Of a stretch of DNA of 64,000 bases, positions 1-7,569 are shown piece by piece. The notes beneath the pieces are model-generated. The model had not been told where the DNA came from. It did not search any database and worked only from the letters and a program-made list of their open reading frames with translations. The number at the start of each line of letters is the position of its first letter. The first letter of the stretch is position 1. Where the stretch lies: the NCBI GenBank assembly GCA_017627015.1, contig JAGAHP010000040.1, forward strand, positions 1-64,000. The letters run 5' to 3'. This DNA is from Bacilli bacterium (GTDB taxonomy: Bacteria; Bacillota_I; Bacilli_A; RF39; UBA660). The position numbers and the translations under genes are program-made.

Positions 1-1
1 A

Positions 2-82
2 TGGATATTATTTTACAATACAACTAGACTAAAGTCAAAAGTTAAGAAAAAGAGAAAAACTTACACAAAAAGAGAAAAATAA
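2..82 (+). CDS. possible C-terminal end of a gene cut by the window edge
   Basis: A reading frame open from the first bases stops at TAA (80-82), in the loop of a strong terminator hairpin. Stop-in-terminator is the arrangement of many confirmed genes here, which is the main reason to treat this as a real gene end. The visible 26 residues end in a very basic Lys/Arg-rich tail. The family cannot be named from so little, and chance openness over 80 bases cannot be excluded. Confidence 0.35.
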   Translation, partial: WILFYNTTRLKSKVKKKRKTYTKREK

Positions 83-94
83 TTTTCTCTTTTT
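67..94 (+). terminator. intrinsic terminator
   Basis: A perfect 12-bp stem of an AAAAAGAGAAAA arm and its complement, with a four-base loop (79-82) and the T-run inside the 3' arm. It would end the gene entering from the left edge. Confidence 0.7.
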
Positions 95-144
95 AATATA
101 CTGTTTTTTTATTTGTGTCTCCTAATTAGGGTTCACATCAAGAG

Positions 145-173
145 TTGACAAGTTTTTTTATTTATGATATTAT
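145..173 (+). promoter_or_regulatory. sigma-A promoter for the first small gene
   Basis: TTGACA (145-150), a 17-base spacer and TATTAT (168-173) with TG upstream. This is a near-consensus housekeeping promoter, and the SD of the next gene begins about 25 bases downstream. An ATG at 164 lies inside the promoter and cannot be the start. Confidence 0.8.
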
Positions 174-211
174 CTTATCCGTTGCCCGAAAAAGAAGAAG
201 GAGGGATAAAT

Positions 212-406
212 ATGTCAAATTTAGAAAGAATTAAAGAATTAAGAGATAGAATAGAAAACTATAAAACTATGGCAAAATCTGAAGGACCAAGACCATCTAT
301 TAGACAAGGTTTAAGTCAATCAGAAGCAGCTTATAATGAAGCTTATAATATGTTAACAAAAGAAGAAAAGAAAGCGTTAAAAAAAATATTAGCGCTATCT
401 GCATAA
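212..406 (+). CDS. small hypothetical protein, 64 aa
   Basis: The start at 212 is set by an AAGGAGGG Shine-Dalgarno (199-205) and by the promoter at 145-173, which excludes the upstream ATG at 164. The product is soluble, highly charged and probably helical, with an acidic/basic N-terminal helix, a Gly-Pro-Arg-Pro break near residue 27 and a Lys-rich C-terminal helix. No signal peptide, membrane segment or known motif is visible. It sits 17 bases before a second small gene with which it probably forms a two-gene operon. Function unknown. Confidence 0.65.
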   Translation: MSNLERIKELRDRIENYKTMAKSEGPRPSIRQGLSQSEAAYNEAYNMLTKEEKKALKKILALSA

Positions 407-423
407 TATAAAGGAATGATATA

Positions 424-636
424 GTGAGAAAAAGTGAAGAAGCAGCTTTTAGATATTCAAAAAATGAAGCTGAATTAAAAGCGGCAATCAAAATGATTAA
501 TAAAAAAATTCAAAAATATCAAAAAGAAGAAATATATAATATTGATGAACGTGAATGTTTTGAATATTTATATTCTCTATCTTTACAAAGAGAAGCTCAA
601 AGAAAATTGAGAAAAAGTATAAAACCACATTTTTAA
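424..636 (+). CDS. small hypothetical protein, 70 aa
   Basis: GTG start at 424 with AAGGA at 411-415 as SD. The frame runs to a TAA inside a terminator hairpin. The predicted protein is charged and mostly helical, probably a coiled coil, with Lys/Glu-rich segments and a basic C-terminus. It is cotranscribed with the 64-residue gene just upstream and ends 40 bases before holA. No family is recognised. Codon use matches the surrounding core genes, so it does not look like a chance frame. Confidence 0.6.
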   Translation: MRKSEEAAFRYSKNEAELKAAIKMINKKIQKYQKEEIYNIDERECFEYLYSLSLQREAQRKLRKSIKPHF

Positions 637-650
637 AATGTGGTTTTTTT
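621..650 (+). terminator. intrinsic terminator
   Basis: AAACCACAT and its complement ATGTGGTTT form a stem around TTTTAA, with the T-run in and after the 3' arm. It separates the two small genes from holA and contains the stop codon of the second one. Confidence 0.85.
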
Positions 651-675
651 GTTATAATAAATATTGGTGAAAGAA

Positions 676-1623
676 ATGAATACATATTTAATATTTGGAG
701 AAGAAAATTTTTTAATTGATGAAAAACTTAAAGATATTAAAGATAGTGTTAAAGCAAGTGAAGATAATATTATTACTTATGATTTAACTAATGATTCTAT
801 ATCTTCTGTTTTGATTGAGGCTTCGACTGTTAGTATGTTTTCGGACAAAAAGTTAATAATATGTGAAAAAAGTACATTTTTATGTGCAAATAAATCTTTA
901 TCAGAAGAAGAATTAGAAGATTTAACAAAGTATTTAAATAATCCTTTTGAGGATGTATATATAGTGTTTATAGTTAGAGAAGAAAAAGTAGATAGTAGAA
1001 AAAAGATAACTAAATTAATTAATAAAATAAGTAAAGTATATGACTGTAATAAAATAGATAGTTATAAACTAAATAATTATGTTTCAGATTATATAAGAGA
1101 TAAAGGTTATTCTATATCTAGTTCATCTGTAGAATTAATAATATCAAAAGTAGGTTATGAATTATCTAATATTATTAAAGAGTTAGATAAAATGTTTATA
1201 TATAAAGGTGAAGATAAAAAGATAACAAAAGAAGATGTAGAGGATGTTGTTACTAATAATTTAGAAAAGAATATATTTGAATTAACAAATGCAATAGTTA
1301 ATAAAGAAAAAAATAAAGTAATAAAAATATATAAAGAACTAATTAAATCTGGTGAAGACCCTATTAAATTAGTTGTTACTTTATCTAATCAATTTAGATT
1401 AATATTACAAGTAAAGATAATGAGAAATACAGGATATTCAGAAAAAGAAATAGTATCTATACTAAAAGAACATCCATATCGAATTAATTTAGCTATGAGA
1501 TCAATGTATGATGAAAAAACTTTGAAAAATTTATTATTAAAATTATCTAATTTAGACTATGAAATAGTAACAGGAAAAACAGATAAATTCTTTGGATTTG
1601 AGATGTTTTTACTAGATTTATAA
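676..1623 (+). CDS. holA: DNA polymerase III delta subunit (clamp loader)
   Basis: A 315-residue HolA-type protein. The delta subunit opens the beta sliding clamp within the clamp-loader complex. The N-terminal region (YLIFGEENFLIDEKL) and the C-terminal region with IKELDKMF and DPIKLVVTLSNQFRLIL motifs are typical of the family, and the length is normal for Firmicutes (about 330-345). The start is ATG 676: the TTG/GTG codons at 664 and 667 overlap the GGTGA Shine-Dalgarno. In Bacillus holA lies downstream of comEC; here comEC is 20 kb away. No oddities in codon use. Confidence 0.9.
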   Translation: MNTYLIFGEENFLIDEKLKDIKDSVKASEDNIITYDLTNDSISSVLIEASTVSMFSDKKLIICEKSTFLCANKSLSEEELEDLTKYLNNPFEDVYIVFIVREEKVDSRKKITKLINKISKVYDCNKIDSYKLNNYVSDYIRDKGYSISSSSVELIISKVGYELSNIIKELDKMFIYKGEDKKITKEDVEDVVTNNLEKNIFELTNAIVNKEKNKVIKIYKELIKSGEDPIKLVVTLSNQFRLILQVKIMRNTGYSEKEIVSILKEHPYRINLAMRSMYDEKTLKNLLLKLSNLDYEIVTGKTDKFFGFEMFLLDL

Positions 1624-1625
1624 AT

Positions 1626-1654
1626 TTGACTAAAACTAGTTTTTATGATATTAT
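1626..1654 (+). promoter_or_regulatory. sigma-A promoter for the mini-kinase pair
   Basis: TTGACT (1626-1631), exactly 17 bases, then TATTAT (1649-1654) preceded by TGA (extended -10). It begins three bases after the holA stop. The predicted transcription start is around 1660, inside the C-rich arm of a hairpin that ends directly at the ATG of the next gene. Confidence 0.7.
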
Positions 1655-1679
1655 AACCCCCGTGAAAAAGGGGTTTTTA
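1655..1679 (+). terminator. terminator-like hairpin abutting a start codon
   Basis: AACCCC pairs with GGGGTT around a short A-rich loop and is followed by TTT. It looks like the holA terminator, yet it lies between a good promoter (1626-1654) and the ATG at 1681, and its GGGG arm is the only SD-like sequence for that gene. It may therefore end holA transcripts and also mask ribosome binding. Confidence 0.6.
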
Positions 1680-1680
1680 T

Positions 1681-2367
1681 ATGAAATTATTTATTAATAA
1701 TAAAGAGTTAAATATTCCAGAAAGTGAACTTAGTTTAAGGTATTTAGGAGAAGGATCTGAAAGTACTGTTTATAGATATAAAGATGAAGCTTTAAAAATT
1801 CATAAAGATGATTTTTATCAAAAAAGATTAACAGAAGAAGAAGCTATAAAGATGAGTAAAATATCTACAAAGAGAATCTTATTACCAAGAAAAATTATAT
1901 ATGATGAAAATGGTGAATATATTGGATATACAACACCATATCAAAGAGAGTATAATAAAGATTTGTTAAAAAGAATAACTATGGAAAAATTTATTGAAGA
2001 ATTAAAACTACTTAGAGAGGATACTAGAATAATATCTAATGAAGGTATTATGTTAGAAGATGTACATCAAAATAATTTGCTTGTAGGTGATGGATTATAT
2101 TTATGTGATCCTGGATTATATAAATTTACTGATATTAACTATGAAGATTTATATAGCAATAATATTATAGAACTTAATTATTTATTTACTGTTTTATTAT
2201 TAGAGACACGTGTTTTTGATTTAACTAATAAGCAAGCAGAAAAAATAGAAGATTATTTTGGAGCCACAAGTAGATTTTTCTTAGAAAAATTAATTGAAGA
2301 ACAAGATATAAACCCAAAACAAAAAGTAAACCCTTTTATGAAAAAATTAGCTTTAAGTATGATGTAG
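1681..2367 (+). CDS. minimal protein-kinase-fold protein, 228 aa (first of tandem pair)
   Basis: Kinase-like landmarks appear in order: a glycine-loop GEGSES (residues 23-28) followed by TVY, a VAIK-type lysine in ALKI (K39), a catalytic-loop pattern DVHQNN with D127 and N132, and DPG (D143) in the DFG position. The usual HRD histidine is absent, and the C-lobe after DPG is only about 80 residues, so this is far smaller than Hanks-type kinases (about 270). Cytosolic, no membrane segment. It is followed after eight bases by a divergent paralogue in the same operon. Substrate unknown. The retained Lys/Asp/Asn/Asp suggest catalytic ability, possibly as a small-molecule kinase rather than a protein kinase. 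Confidence 0.7.
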   Translation: MKLFINNKELNIPESELSLRYLGEGSESTVYRYKDEALKIHKDDFYQKRLTEEEAIKMSKISTKRILLPRKIIYDENGEYIGYTTPYQREYNKDLLKRITMEKFIEELKLLREDTRIISNEGIMLEDVHQNNLLVGDGLYLCDPGLYKFTDINYEDLYSNNIIELNYLFTVLLLETRVFDLTNKQAEKIEDYFGATSRFFLEKLIEEQDINPKQKVNPFMKKLALSMM

Positions 2368-2375
2368 GTGATATT

Positions 2376-3026
2376 ATGATGTATTATGTTAATGGTATGA
2401 TTTTAGATTCTGAAGAGATAGAACTTTGTAAAATAGGAGAAGGTAATGAAGGTTCTATTTATAGAATAGGAGACTCGGCGGTTAAAATATATGATAGAGC
2501 TTGTCTTAAAATACGACTTGGAAGGGACGCTATAGATATACTTAATAAAATTCCCACAAATAGAATATTAATGCCTAAATTTAAAGTAACAAATCAAGAA
2601 GGTAATTTTTGTGGATACACAACTGAGTATATTGAAAATATACCTCTTAATTCATCTACTTATCCTATTGGTAGATTTTTAAGAGAACTATCATTATATG
2701 AACAAGATGTTAAAATATTAAATGATGCGGGAGTAAGCACTGCGGACATGACTTTTAATAATGTAGTATATTCAAAAAATAATGGTATTTATATGATAGA
2801 CCCTGGTAGCTTTAATTTTTCTAATCTAAATTTAGTTAATAACAATTACAATGAAGTTAATAGATTATTCGCGCAGATATTAAGTCTAGGATTAGAAAAT
2901 GAAAAACAATGTAGAGATCTATATATGGCATTAAGTAACTGTAGATTATACGATAGAATTTTAAACACTATGGATAATGAAAATGAGTCTATACAAAAAT
3001 ATGCTTTAAAGATGATAAAAAGATGA
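2376..3026 (+). CDS. minimal protein-kinase-fold protein, 216 aa (second of tandem pair)
   Basis: A paralogue of the preceding gene: the same order of GEGNEGSIY (residues 21-29), AVKI with K37, DMTFNN with D124 and N129, and DPG at D142. The sequences match mainly at these motifs and at an N-terminal region and a PTNRILMP/STKRILLP segment before the hinge, which points to an old duplication. The SD is GGTGAT (2367-2372); ATG codons at 2376 and 2379 are both possible starts. It is the last gene before a terminator. Substrate and role are unknown. Confidence 0.7.
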   Translation: MMYYVNGMILDSEEIELCKIGEGNEGSIYRIGDSAVKIYDRACLKIRLGRDAIDILNKIPTNRILMPKFKVTNQEGNFCGYTTEYIENIPLNSSTYPIGRFLRELSLYEQDVKILNDAGVSTADMTFNNVVYSKNNGIYMIDPGSFNFSNLNLVNNNYNEVNRLFAQILSLGLENEKQCRDLYMALSNCRLYDRILNTMDNENESIQKYALKMIKR

Positions 3027-3054
3027 TAAATCGTTTAAGATTTATCTTTTTTTT
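3025..3054 (+). terminator. intrinsic terminator
   Basis: GATAAATC pairs with GATTTATC around a six-base loop, followed by eight T. The T-run merges directly into the TGATATAAT promoter of the next gene. Confidence 0.85.
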
Positions 3055-3062
3055 GATATAAT
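3054..3062 (+). promoter_or_regulatory. extended -10 promoter
   Basis: TGATATAAT (TATAAT at 3057-3062) lies immediately after a terminator T-run, with no obvious -35. The next gene starts at 3080. The same arrangement recurs elsewhere in the window. Confidence 0.6.
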
Positions 3063-3079
3063 TATATTAGGTGATTTTG

Positions 3080-4114
3080 ATGAAAAAATTTCTTAAAATT
3101 ATGTTTGTAATTGTAGTATTTATTTTACTAGGTGCGGTATGTTTTAGAATATTTGATGATAATTCAAAAGATAATACACCAAAAACAATTATTAAAAATA
3201 TTAAAGAAAAAACTAAAAAAGTAGAAAAGAATAATTATCCATCTTATAATGGATTTTTAAAAGTGTCAGGAACTAAATTAGTAAATGAAAATGAAGAAGA
3301 TTTTATTTTAAAAGGGGTTAGTTCTCATGGTATACAGTGGTTTTATGATTTATATACAAAAGATAACATAAAAGTATTAAAAGAAGATTGGAATACAAAT
3401 GTATTTAGAATAGCTATGTATACTAAAGAGGGTGGATATATAGATGATTCTAGTTTGAAAGATAAAGTTATTAAAATAATAGATAATTGTATAGAATTAG
3501 ATATGTATGTAATAGTAGATTGGCATATATTAAGTGATAATAATCCTACTACTTATACAAATGCTTCTAGAAATTTCTTTGATGAAATTAGTAAAAAATA
3601 TAAAGATAAACCAAATGTAATATATGAAATATGTAATGAACCAAATGGTAATACTTCTTTTGATGATATAAATAAATACGCTAAAGAAATTATTCCTGTT
3701 ATCAGAAAAAATAGTCCTAAATCATTAATTATAGTTGGAACACCAACATGGTCTCAAGACGTAGATAGAGTAGTTAAACTTGAATATGATAATATAATGT
3801 ATTCGCTTCATTTTTATTCAGGTTCTCATAAAGAAGAATTAAGAAATAAAGCAAGAACAGCTCTTAAAAATAATACTCCTATAATAGTATCTGAATTTGG
3901 TGTTAGTGAAGCATCAGGTAATGGTGGAATATATTTTGATGAAACAGATAAATGGATTAGTTTCTTAAAGGAAAATAAAATAAGTATTATTTCTTGGAAC
4001 TTATCTAATAAAAATGAAACAAGTGCAATATTAAAAGAAAATACAAATGTAGTTAAAGATGAAAATTTAACAAGTACAGGTAAATATTTAAAAGATATAT
4101 TTAAAAAGTATTAG
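3080..4114 (+). CDS. membrane-anchored GH5 family glycoside hydrolase (endoglucanase-like)
   Basis: 344 residues: an N-terminal hydrophobic anchor (about residues 5-25), a Lys-rich linker, then a TIM-barrel domain with the GH5 signatures [11 protein letters not shown], a DWH strand, CNEPNG with the acid/base Glu near residue 187, and VSEFGVS with the nucleophile Glu near residue 271. It should act outside the cell on beta-1,4-linked polysaccharide, but the substrate cannot be read from sequence. Start ATG 3080 follows AGGTGAT (the GTG at 3071 is within the SD). No carbohydrate-binding module or neighbouring sugar transporter is present, so it is not part of a classical utilisation locus. Confidence 0.85.
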   Translation: MKKFLKIMFVIVVFILLGAVCFRIFDDNSKDNTPKTIIKNIKEKTKKVEKNNYPSYNGFLKVSGTKLVNENEEDFILKGVSSHGIQWFYDLYTKDNIKVLKEDWNTNVFRIAMYTKEGGYIDDSSLKDKVIKIIDNCIELDMYVIVDWHILSDNNPTTYTNASRNFFDEISKKYKDKPNVIYEICNEPNGNTSFDDINKYAKEIIPVIRKNSPKSLIIVGTPTWSQDVDRVVKLEYDNIMYSLHFYSGSHKEELRNKARTALKNNTPIIVSEFGVSEASGNGGIYFDETDKWISFLKENKISIISWNLSNKNETSAILKENTNVVKDENLTSTGKYLKDIFKKY

Positions 4115-4122
4115 GAGGAAAT

Positions 4123-4809
4123 ATGATTAAATTAGTATTAGTTAGACATGGACAAAGTATGTGGAATTTAGAAAATAAATTTACTGGTTGGACAGACGTA
4201 GATTTGTCAAAAAAAGGAATAGAAGAAGCAAGAAACGCGGGAAAACTATTAAAAGAAAAAGGATATACTTTTGATTTAGGATATACTTCAGTATTAAAAA
4301 GAGCAATGAATACTTTAGATTTAATATTAGAAGAAATGGGAGAGAGTATTGAAATCAGAAGAAGTTATAAATTAAATGAAAGACATTATGGTGCGCTTCA
4401 AGGATTAAATAAAACTGAAACAGCAGAAAAGTATGGAGCAGATCAAGTTAAACTTTGGAGAAGAAGTTCAAATGTTAGACCTCCAGAATTAAGTAAGGAT
4501 GATCCAAGATATCCAGGTAATGATCCTAAATATAAAGGTATAGATAATTTACCTACAACAGAAAATTTAGAAGATACTATTGTTAGAGTAGTTGATTATT
4601 TTGAAAATGAAATAAAAAAAGAATTGGAAAATGGTAGAAATATTATTATTGCAGCTCATGGAAATAGTTTAAGAGCTTTGATGAAATATTTAGATAATTT
4701 AAATGAAGAAGAAGTACTAGCTTTAGAATTAAAGACAGGTTCTCCTGTATGCTACGAATTAGATGATGATTTAAAACCAATAAGACATTATTATGTTGAA
4801 GAAGAATAA
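4123..4809 (+). CDS. gpmA: 2,3-bisphosphoglycerate-dependent phosphoglycerate mutase
   Basis: A 228-residue glycolytic enzyme interconverting 3- and 2-phosphoglycerate. The phosphohistidine motif RHGQS is at residues 8-12, followed by [19 protein letters not shown] and a second catalytic histidine in AAHGNS near residue 180. The length is typical. AGGAGG lies five bases before the ATG. It sits eight bases after the GH5 gene and 12 bases before the desulfurase gene, so it is probably transcribed from the GH5 promoter. pyk, tpiA and tkt of the same central metabolism are elsewhere in this window. Confidence 0.95.
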   Translation: MIKLVLVRHGQSMWNLENKFTGWTDVDLSKKGIEEARNAGKLLKEKGYTFDLGYTSVLKRAMNTLDLILEEMGESIEIRRSYKLNERHYGALQGLNKTETAEKYGADQVKLWRRSSNVRPPELSKDDPRYPGNDPKYKGIDNLPTTENLEDTIVRVVDYFENEIKKELENGRNIIIAAHGNSLRALMKYLDNLNEEEVLALELKTGSPVCYELDDDLKPIRHYYVEEE

Positions 4810-4821
4810 GAAAGAAGTGAT

Positions 4822-5949
4822 ATGATGATTTATTTAGATTACGCTGCTAATGCACCTGTTGATAACAGTGTGTTAGAAGTATTTAATAAGGCAACTCTTA
4901 AATATTTTGCTAATCCAAACAGTAATCATAAATTAGGATTAGAAGCTAAAGAAGCAATAGAAATAGCAACTAGAAATATTGCTAAGAATTTAGGTGTAAA
5001 AGAAGATGAAGTAATATATACATCAGGTGCATCAGAAAGTAATAATTTAGTTGTTCAAGGTATATGTGAAAGATATAGGTCAAGAGGTAAACACATAATT
5101 ATTTCTAGTTTAGAACATAGTTCAATAGTTGCGCCAGCAGGTAGAATGCAAGAACTAGGTTTTGAAGTGGATATGATTTCAGTTAATAAAGATGGTACAG
5201 TTGATTTGGAAGAACTAAAAAGTTTGATAAGAGATGATACTATTTTAGTTAGTATTACTTCTGTTGATAGTGAACTAGGAATTAGACAACCTATAGAAAA
5301 AATAGGTAAGATGTTAAAAGAATATCCAAATTTATATTTTCATACTGATGCATCTCAAATTATAGGTAAAGATCATATTGATTTTACCGATGTAGATTTA
5401 GTAACAATTGCGCCACATAAATTTTATGGTTTGAATGGATTTGGTGTCTTACTAAAGAAGAAGGAAGTAGGATTAAAACCAATTATCTATGGTGGAAAGA
5501 GTACAACTATTTATAGATCAGGAACACCAGTAACAGGATCTGTAATAGCACTTGATAAAGCTTTAGAATTAGCAGTTACTAAAATAGATGAAAGACAATC
5601 TTATATTAAGGAGTTACATGATTTAGTAATATCTAAATTAAAAGAAAGAAATTTTATTATAAATAGTACAGAAAATTCAATTCCTAATACTATTAATTTT
5701 AGTGTTAAGGGAGTTATATCAAATGTATTTGTACAATTACTAGGAGAAAAAGAAGTATATATATCTTCTAAAACTTCTTGCTCAGCAGAGGATTCTCCAT
5801 CAAAGAGTATTTATGCTTTAACAAATGACGCTAAATTAGCAACTTCATCAATGAGAATTAGTTTATCTCATTTAACAACTGAAGAAGAAATAGAAGAATT
5901 CTTTAGAATATTTGATATTACATTAGAGGAATACAATGGAAAAGAGTAA
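4822..5949 (+). CDS. cysteine desulfurase (NifS/IscS family)
   Basis: A 375-residue PLP enzyme that takes sulfur from cysteine as persulfide. Visible: YLDYAANAP at the N-terminus, SGASESNN, HTDASQ, the PLP lysine in APHKFYG near residue 200, and the persulfide cysteine in KTSCSAED near residue 320 on a short NifS-like loop. Its 3' end overlaps the next gene, a TtcA-like tRNA thiolase, by 14 bases. The family supplies sulfur to such enzymes, so this is likely a dedicated donor for tRNA thiolation. ATG at 4822 and 4825 are both usable. Confidence 0.9.
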   Translation: MMIYLDYAANAPVDNSVLEVFNKATLKYFANPNSNHKLGLEAKEAIEIATRNIAKNLGVKEDEVIYTSGASESNNLVVQGICERYRSRGKHIIISSLEHSSIVAPAGRMQELGFEVDMISVNKDGTVDLEELKSLIRDDTILVSITSVDSELGIRQPIEKIGKMLKEYPNLYFHTDASQIIGKDHIDFTDVDLVTIAPHKFYGLNGFGVLLKKKEVGLKPIIYGGKSTTIYRSGTPVTGSVIALDKALELAVTKIDERQSYIKELHDLVISKLKERNFIINSTENSIPNTINFSVKGVISNVFVQLLGEKEVYISSKTSCSAEDSPSKSIYALTNDAKLATSSMRISLSHLTTEEEIEEFFRIFDITLEEYNGKE

Positions 5950-6763
5950 AGAAATAGAAAGAAGTATTATAACTAAATTTAGAAAAGAAATATGGTCCAA
6001 ATTTGTTAAAGGAGTACAAGAATACGAATTAATAAAAGAAAATGATAAGATTATGGTTTGTATTTCTGGAGGTAAAGATTCATTTTTAATGGCAAAATGT
6101 ATTCAAGAGTTAATACGCCATGGTAAATTTAAGTTTGAAGCAAGATTTGTATGTATGAATCCAGGCTATAACGAATATAATTTAAATTATATAAAAGATA
6201 ATGCTAAACTTATGGATATTCCAATAGAAATATTTGAAAGTGATATATTTGATGTTATTAAAAAGATCACACCAAATGAACCATGCTATATGTGTGCGAG
6301 AATGAGAAGAGGATATTTATATTCTAAAGCTCAAGAACTTGGTTGTAATAAAATTGCGTTAGGTCATCATTTTTCAGATGTAATAGAAACAACTCTTTTA
6401 TCTATGTTTTATTCATCTGAAATTAAGACTATGATGCCAAAACTTCATAGTGATAACTTTGAAGGCATAGAATTAATTAGACCAATGTATTTAATAAATG
6501 AAGAAGATATTATTTCTTGGAAAAAATATAATGAATTAGATTTTATAAATTGTGCTTGCCCTTTACTAGAAGGTTGTTCAATTCTTGATGGAGGAAAAAG
6601 TAAGAGACAAGAAATGAAAAATTTAATAAAAAAATTAAAAGAAAAAAATAAAAATATAGAAAACAATATTTTTATATCAACAAGTAATGTTAATTTAAAT
6701 TGTATACTTGGATATAAAAAAGGAGATAAAAAATATTCGTTTTTAGATGATTATGATTTATAA
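5936..6763 (+). CDS. TtcA-like PP-loop tRNA sulfurtransferase
   Basis: 275 residues of the TtcA/TilS-type ATP pyrophosphatase superfamily. The PP-loop SGGKDS is at residues 44-49. A CYMC pair (C117, C120) and a later CAC (C206, C208) match the cysteines that hold the Fe-S cluster in TtcA proteins, and ALGHHFSDVIETTL is the family's His-His/Asp helix. Family knowledge suggests 2-thiolation of tRNA position 32, but paralogues modify other positions. The start codon lies inside the upstream cysteine desulfurase gene, implying translational coupling of sulfur donor and acceptor. Confidence 0.8.
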   Translation: MEKSKEIERSIITKFRKEIWSKFVKGVQEYELIKENDKIMVCISGGKDSFLMAKCIQELIRHGKFKFEARFVCMNPGYNEYNLNYIKDNAKLMDIPIEIFESDIFDVIKKITPNEPCYMCARMRRGYLYSKAQELGCNKIALGHHFSDVIETTLLSMFYSSEIKTMMPKLHSDNFEGIELIRPMYLINEEDIISWKKYNELDFINCACPLLEGCSILDGGKSKRQEMKNLIKKLKEKNKNIENNIFISTSNVNLNCILGYKKGDKKYSFLDDYDL

Positions 6764-6781
6764 AAGATATGGGGTGTATAT

Positions 6782-7504
6782 ATGAAAGATACTTTTTTAG
6801 TTAAAAATAAAATAGCGCATAGAGGATTATTTGATAATGAAAAAATTCCTGAAAATTCAATTAAATCTTTTAAGGACGCTATTAAAAAAGGATATGTTAT
6901 TGAGTTTGATGTACACTTAACTAAGGATAATAAAATAGTTGTTTTTCATGATATGGAATTAGATAGAATGACTAAAAAGACAGGTCCTATTAAAGAATTA
7001 ACTTTAAGAGAACTTCAAAAAATAAAATTGTTAGATACTGATTATACTATTCCATCTCTTGATGAAGTATTAGATGTTATAAATGGAAAAGTACCTATAT
7101 TAATAGAAATAAAGTATGATGTTAAAGGGTTTGAATTACCAAAACTATTATTAGAAAAATTAAAAACTTATAATGGTGAAGTAGCAATACAAAGTTTTGA
7201 TCCTTTTTGTGTATCATATATTAGGTTTCATGCAAAAGAGTATTTAAGAGGTTTATTAGTAGGTAGTTTTAAAAACAAAGTTAAAAATATATTTATTAAT
7301 AATTTAATTTTACTTCCTTTTGATATATTTATATCTAAACCAGATTTTTTAGCGGTAGATAAAAAATTATATAAAAATAAAAGAATAAAGAATTTTAAGA
7401 AGAAAAAAAATGTAATTGCGTGGACTATGAAATCTAAAGAAGATATTGAAAAATATAAAGATAAATTTGATAATATCATTTGTAATGTAAACGATTGTAT
7501 ATAA
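6782..7504 (+). CDS. glycerophosphodiester phosphodiesterase
   Basis: A 240-residue GDPD-family TIM barrel: AHRG at the N-terminus, PENSIKSF, EFDVHLTKD and VFHD supply the metal and catalytic residues (two His, Glu, Asp, Glu). It hydrolyses glycerophosphodiesters to glycerol-3-phosphate and alcohol. No signal peptide, so it is cytosolic and UgpQ-like. The start follows a GGGTG-type SD. It is 18 bases after the TtcA-like gene and probably the last gene of that operon, since a long hairpin terminator spans its 3' end. Confidence 0.88.
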   Translation: MKDTFLVKNKIAHRGLFDNEKIPENSIKSFKDAIKKGYVIEFDVHLTKDNKIVVFHDMELDRMTKKTGPIKELTLRELQKIKLLDTDYTIPSLDEVLDVINGKVPILIEIKYDVKGFELPKLLLEKLKTYNGEVAIQSFDPFCVSYIRFHAKEYLRGLLVGSFKNKVKNIFINNLILLPFDIFISKPDFLAVDKKLYKNKRIKNFKKKKNVIAWTMKSKEDIEKYKDKFDNIICNVNDCI

Positions 7505-7536
7505 GATATACATGTTTATTTACAAATGATTTTTTT
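7475..7536 (+). terminator. long-loop terminator overlapping the GDPD 3' end
   Basis: An 11-bp perfect stem (7475-7485 with 7520-7530) encloses a 34-base loop that carries the last codons and stop of the GDPD gene, followed by a T-run. The loop also holds the short palindrome-like TATATAAGATATA. Confidence 0.65.
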
Positions 7537-7569
7537 TATACTAGAATTTAATTAGAAAGGTAGGAAATT

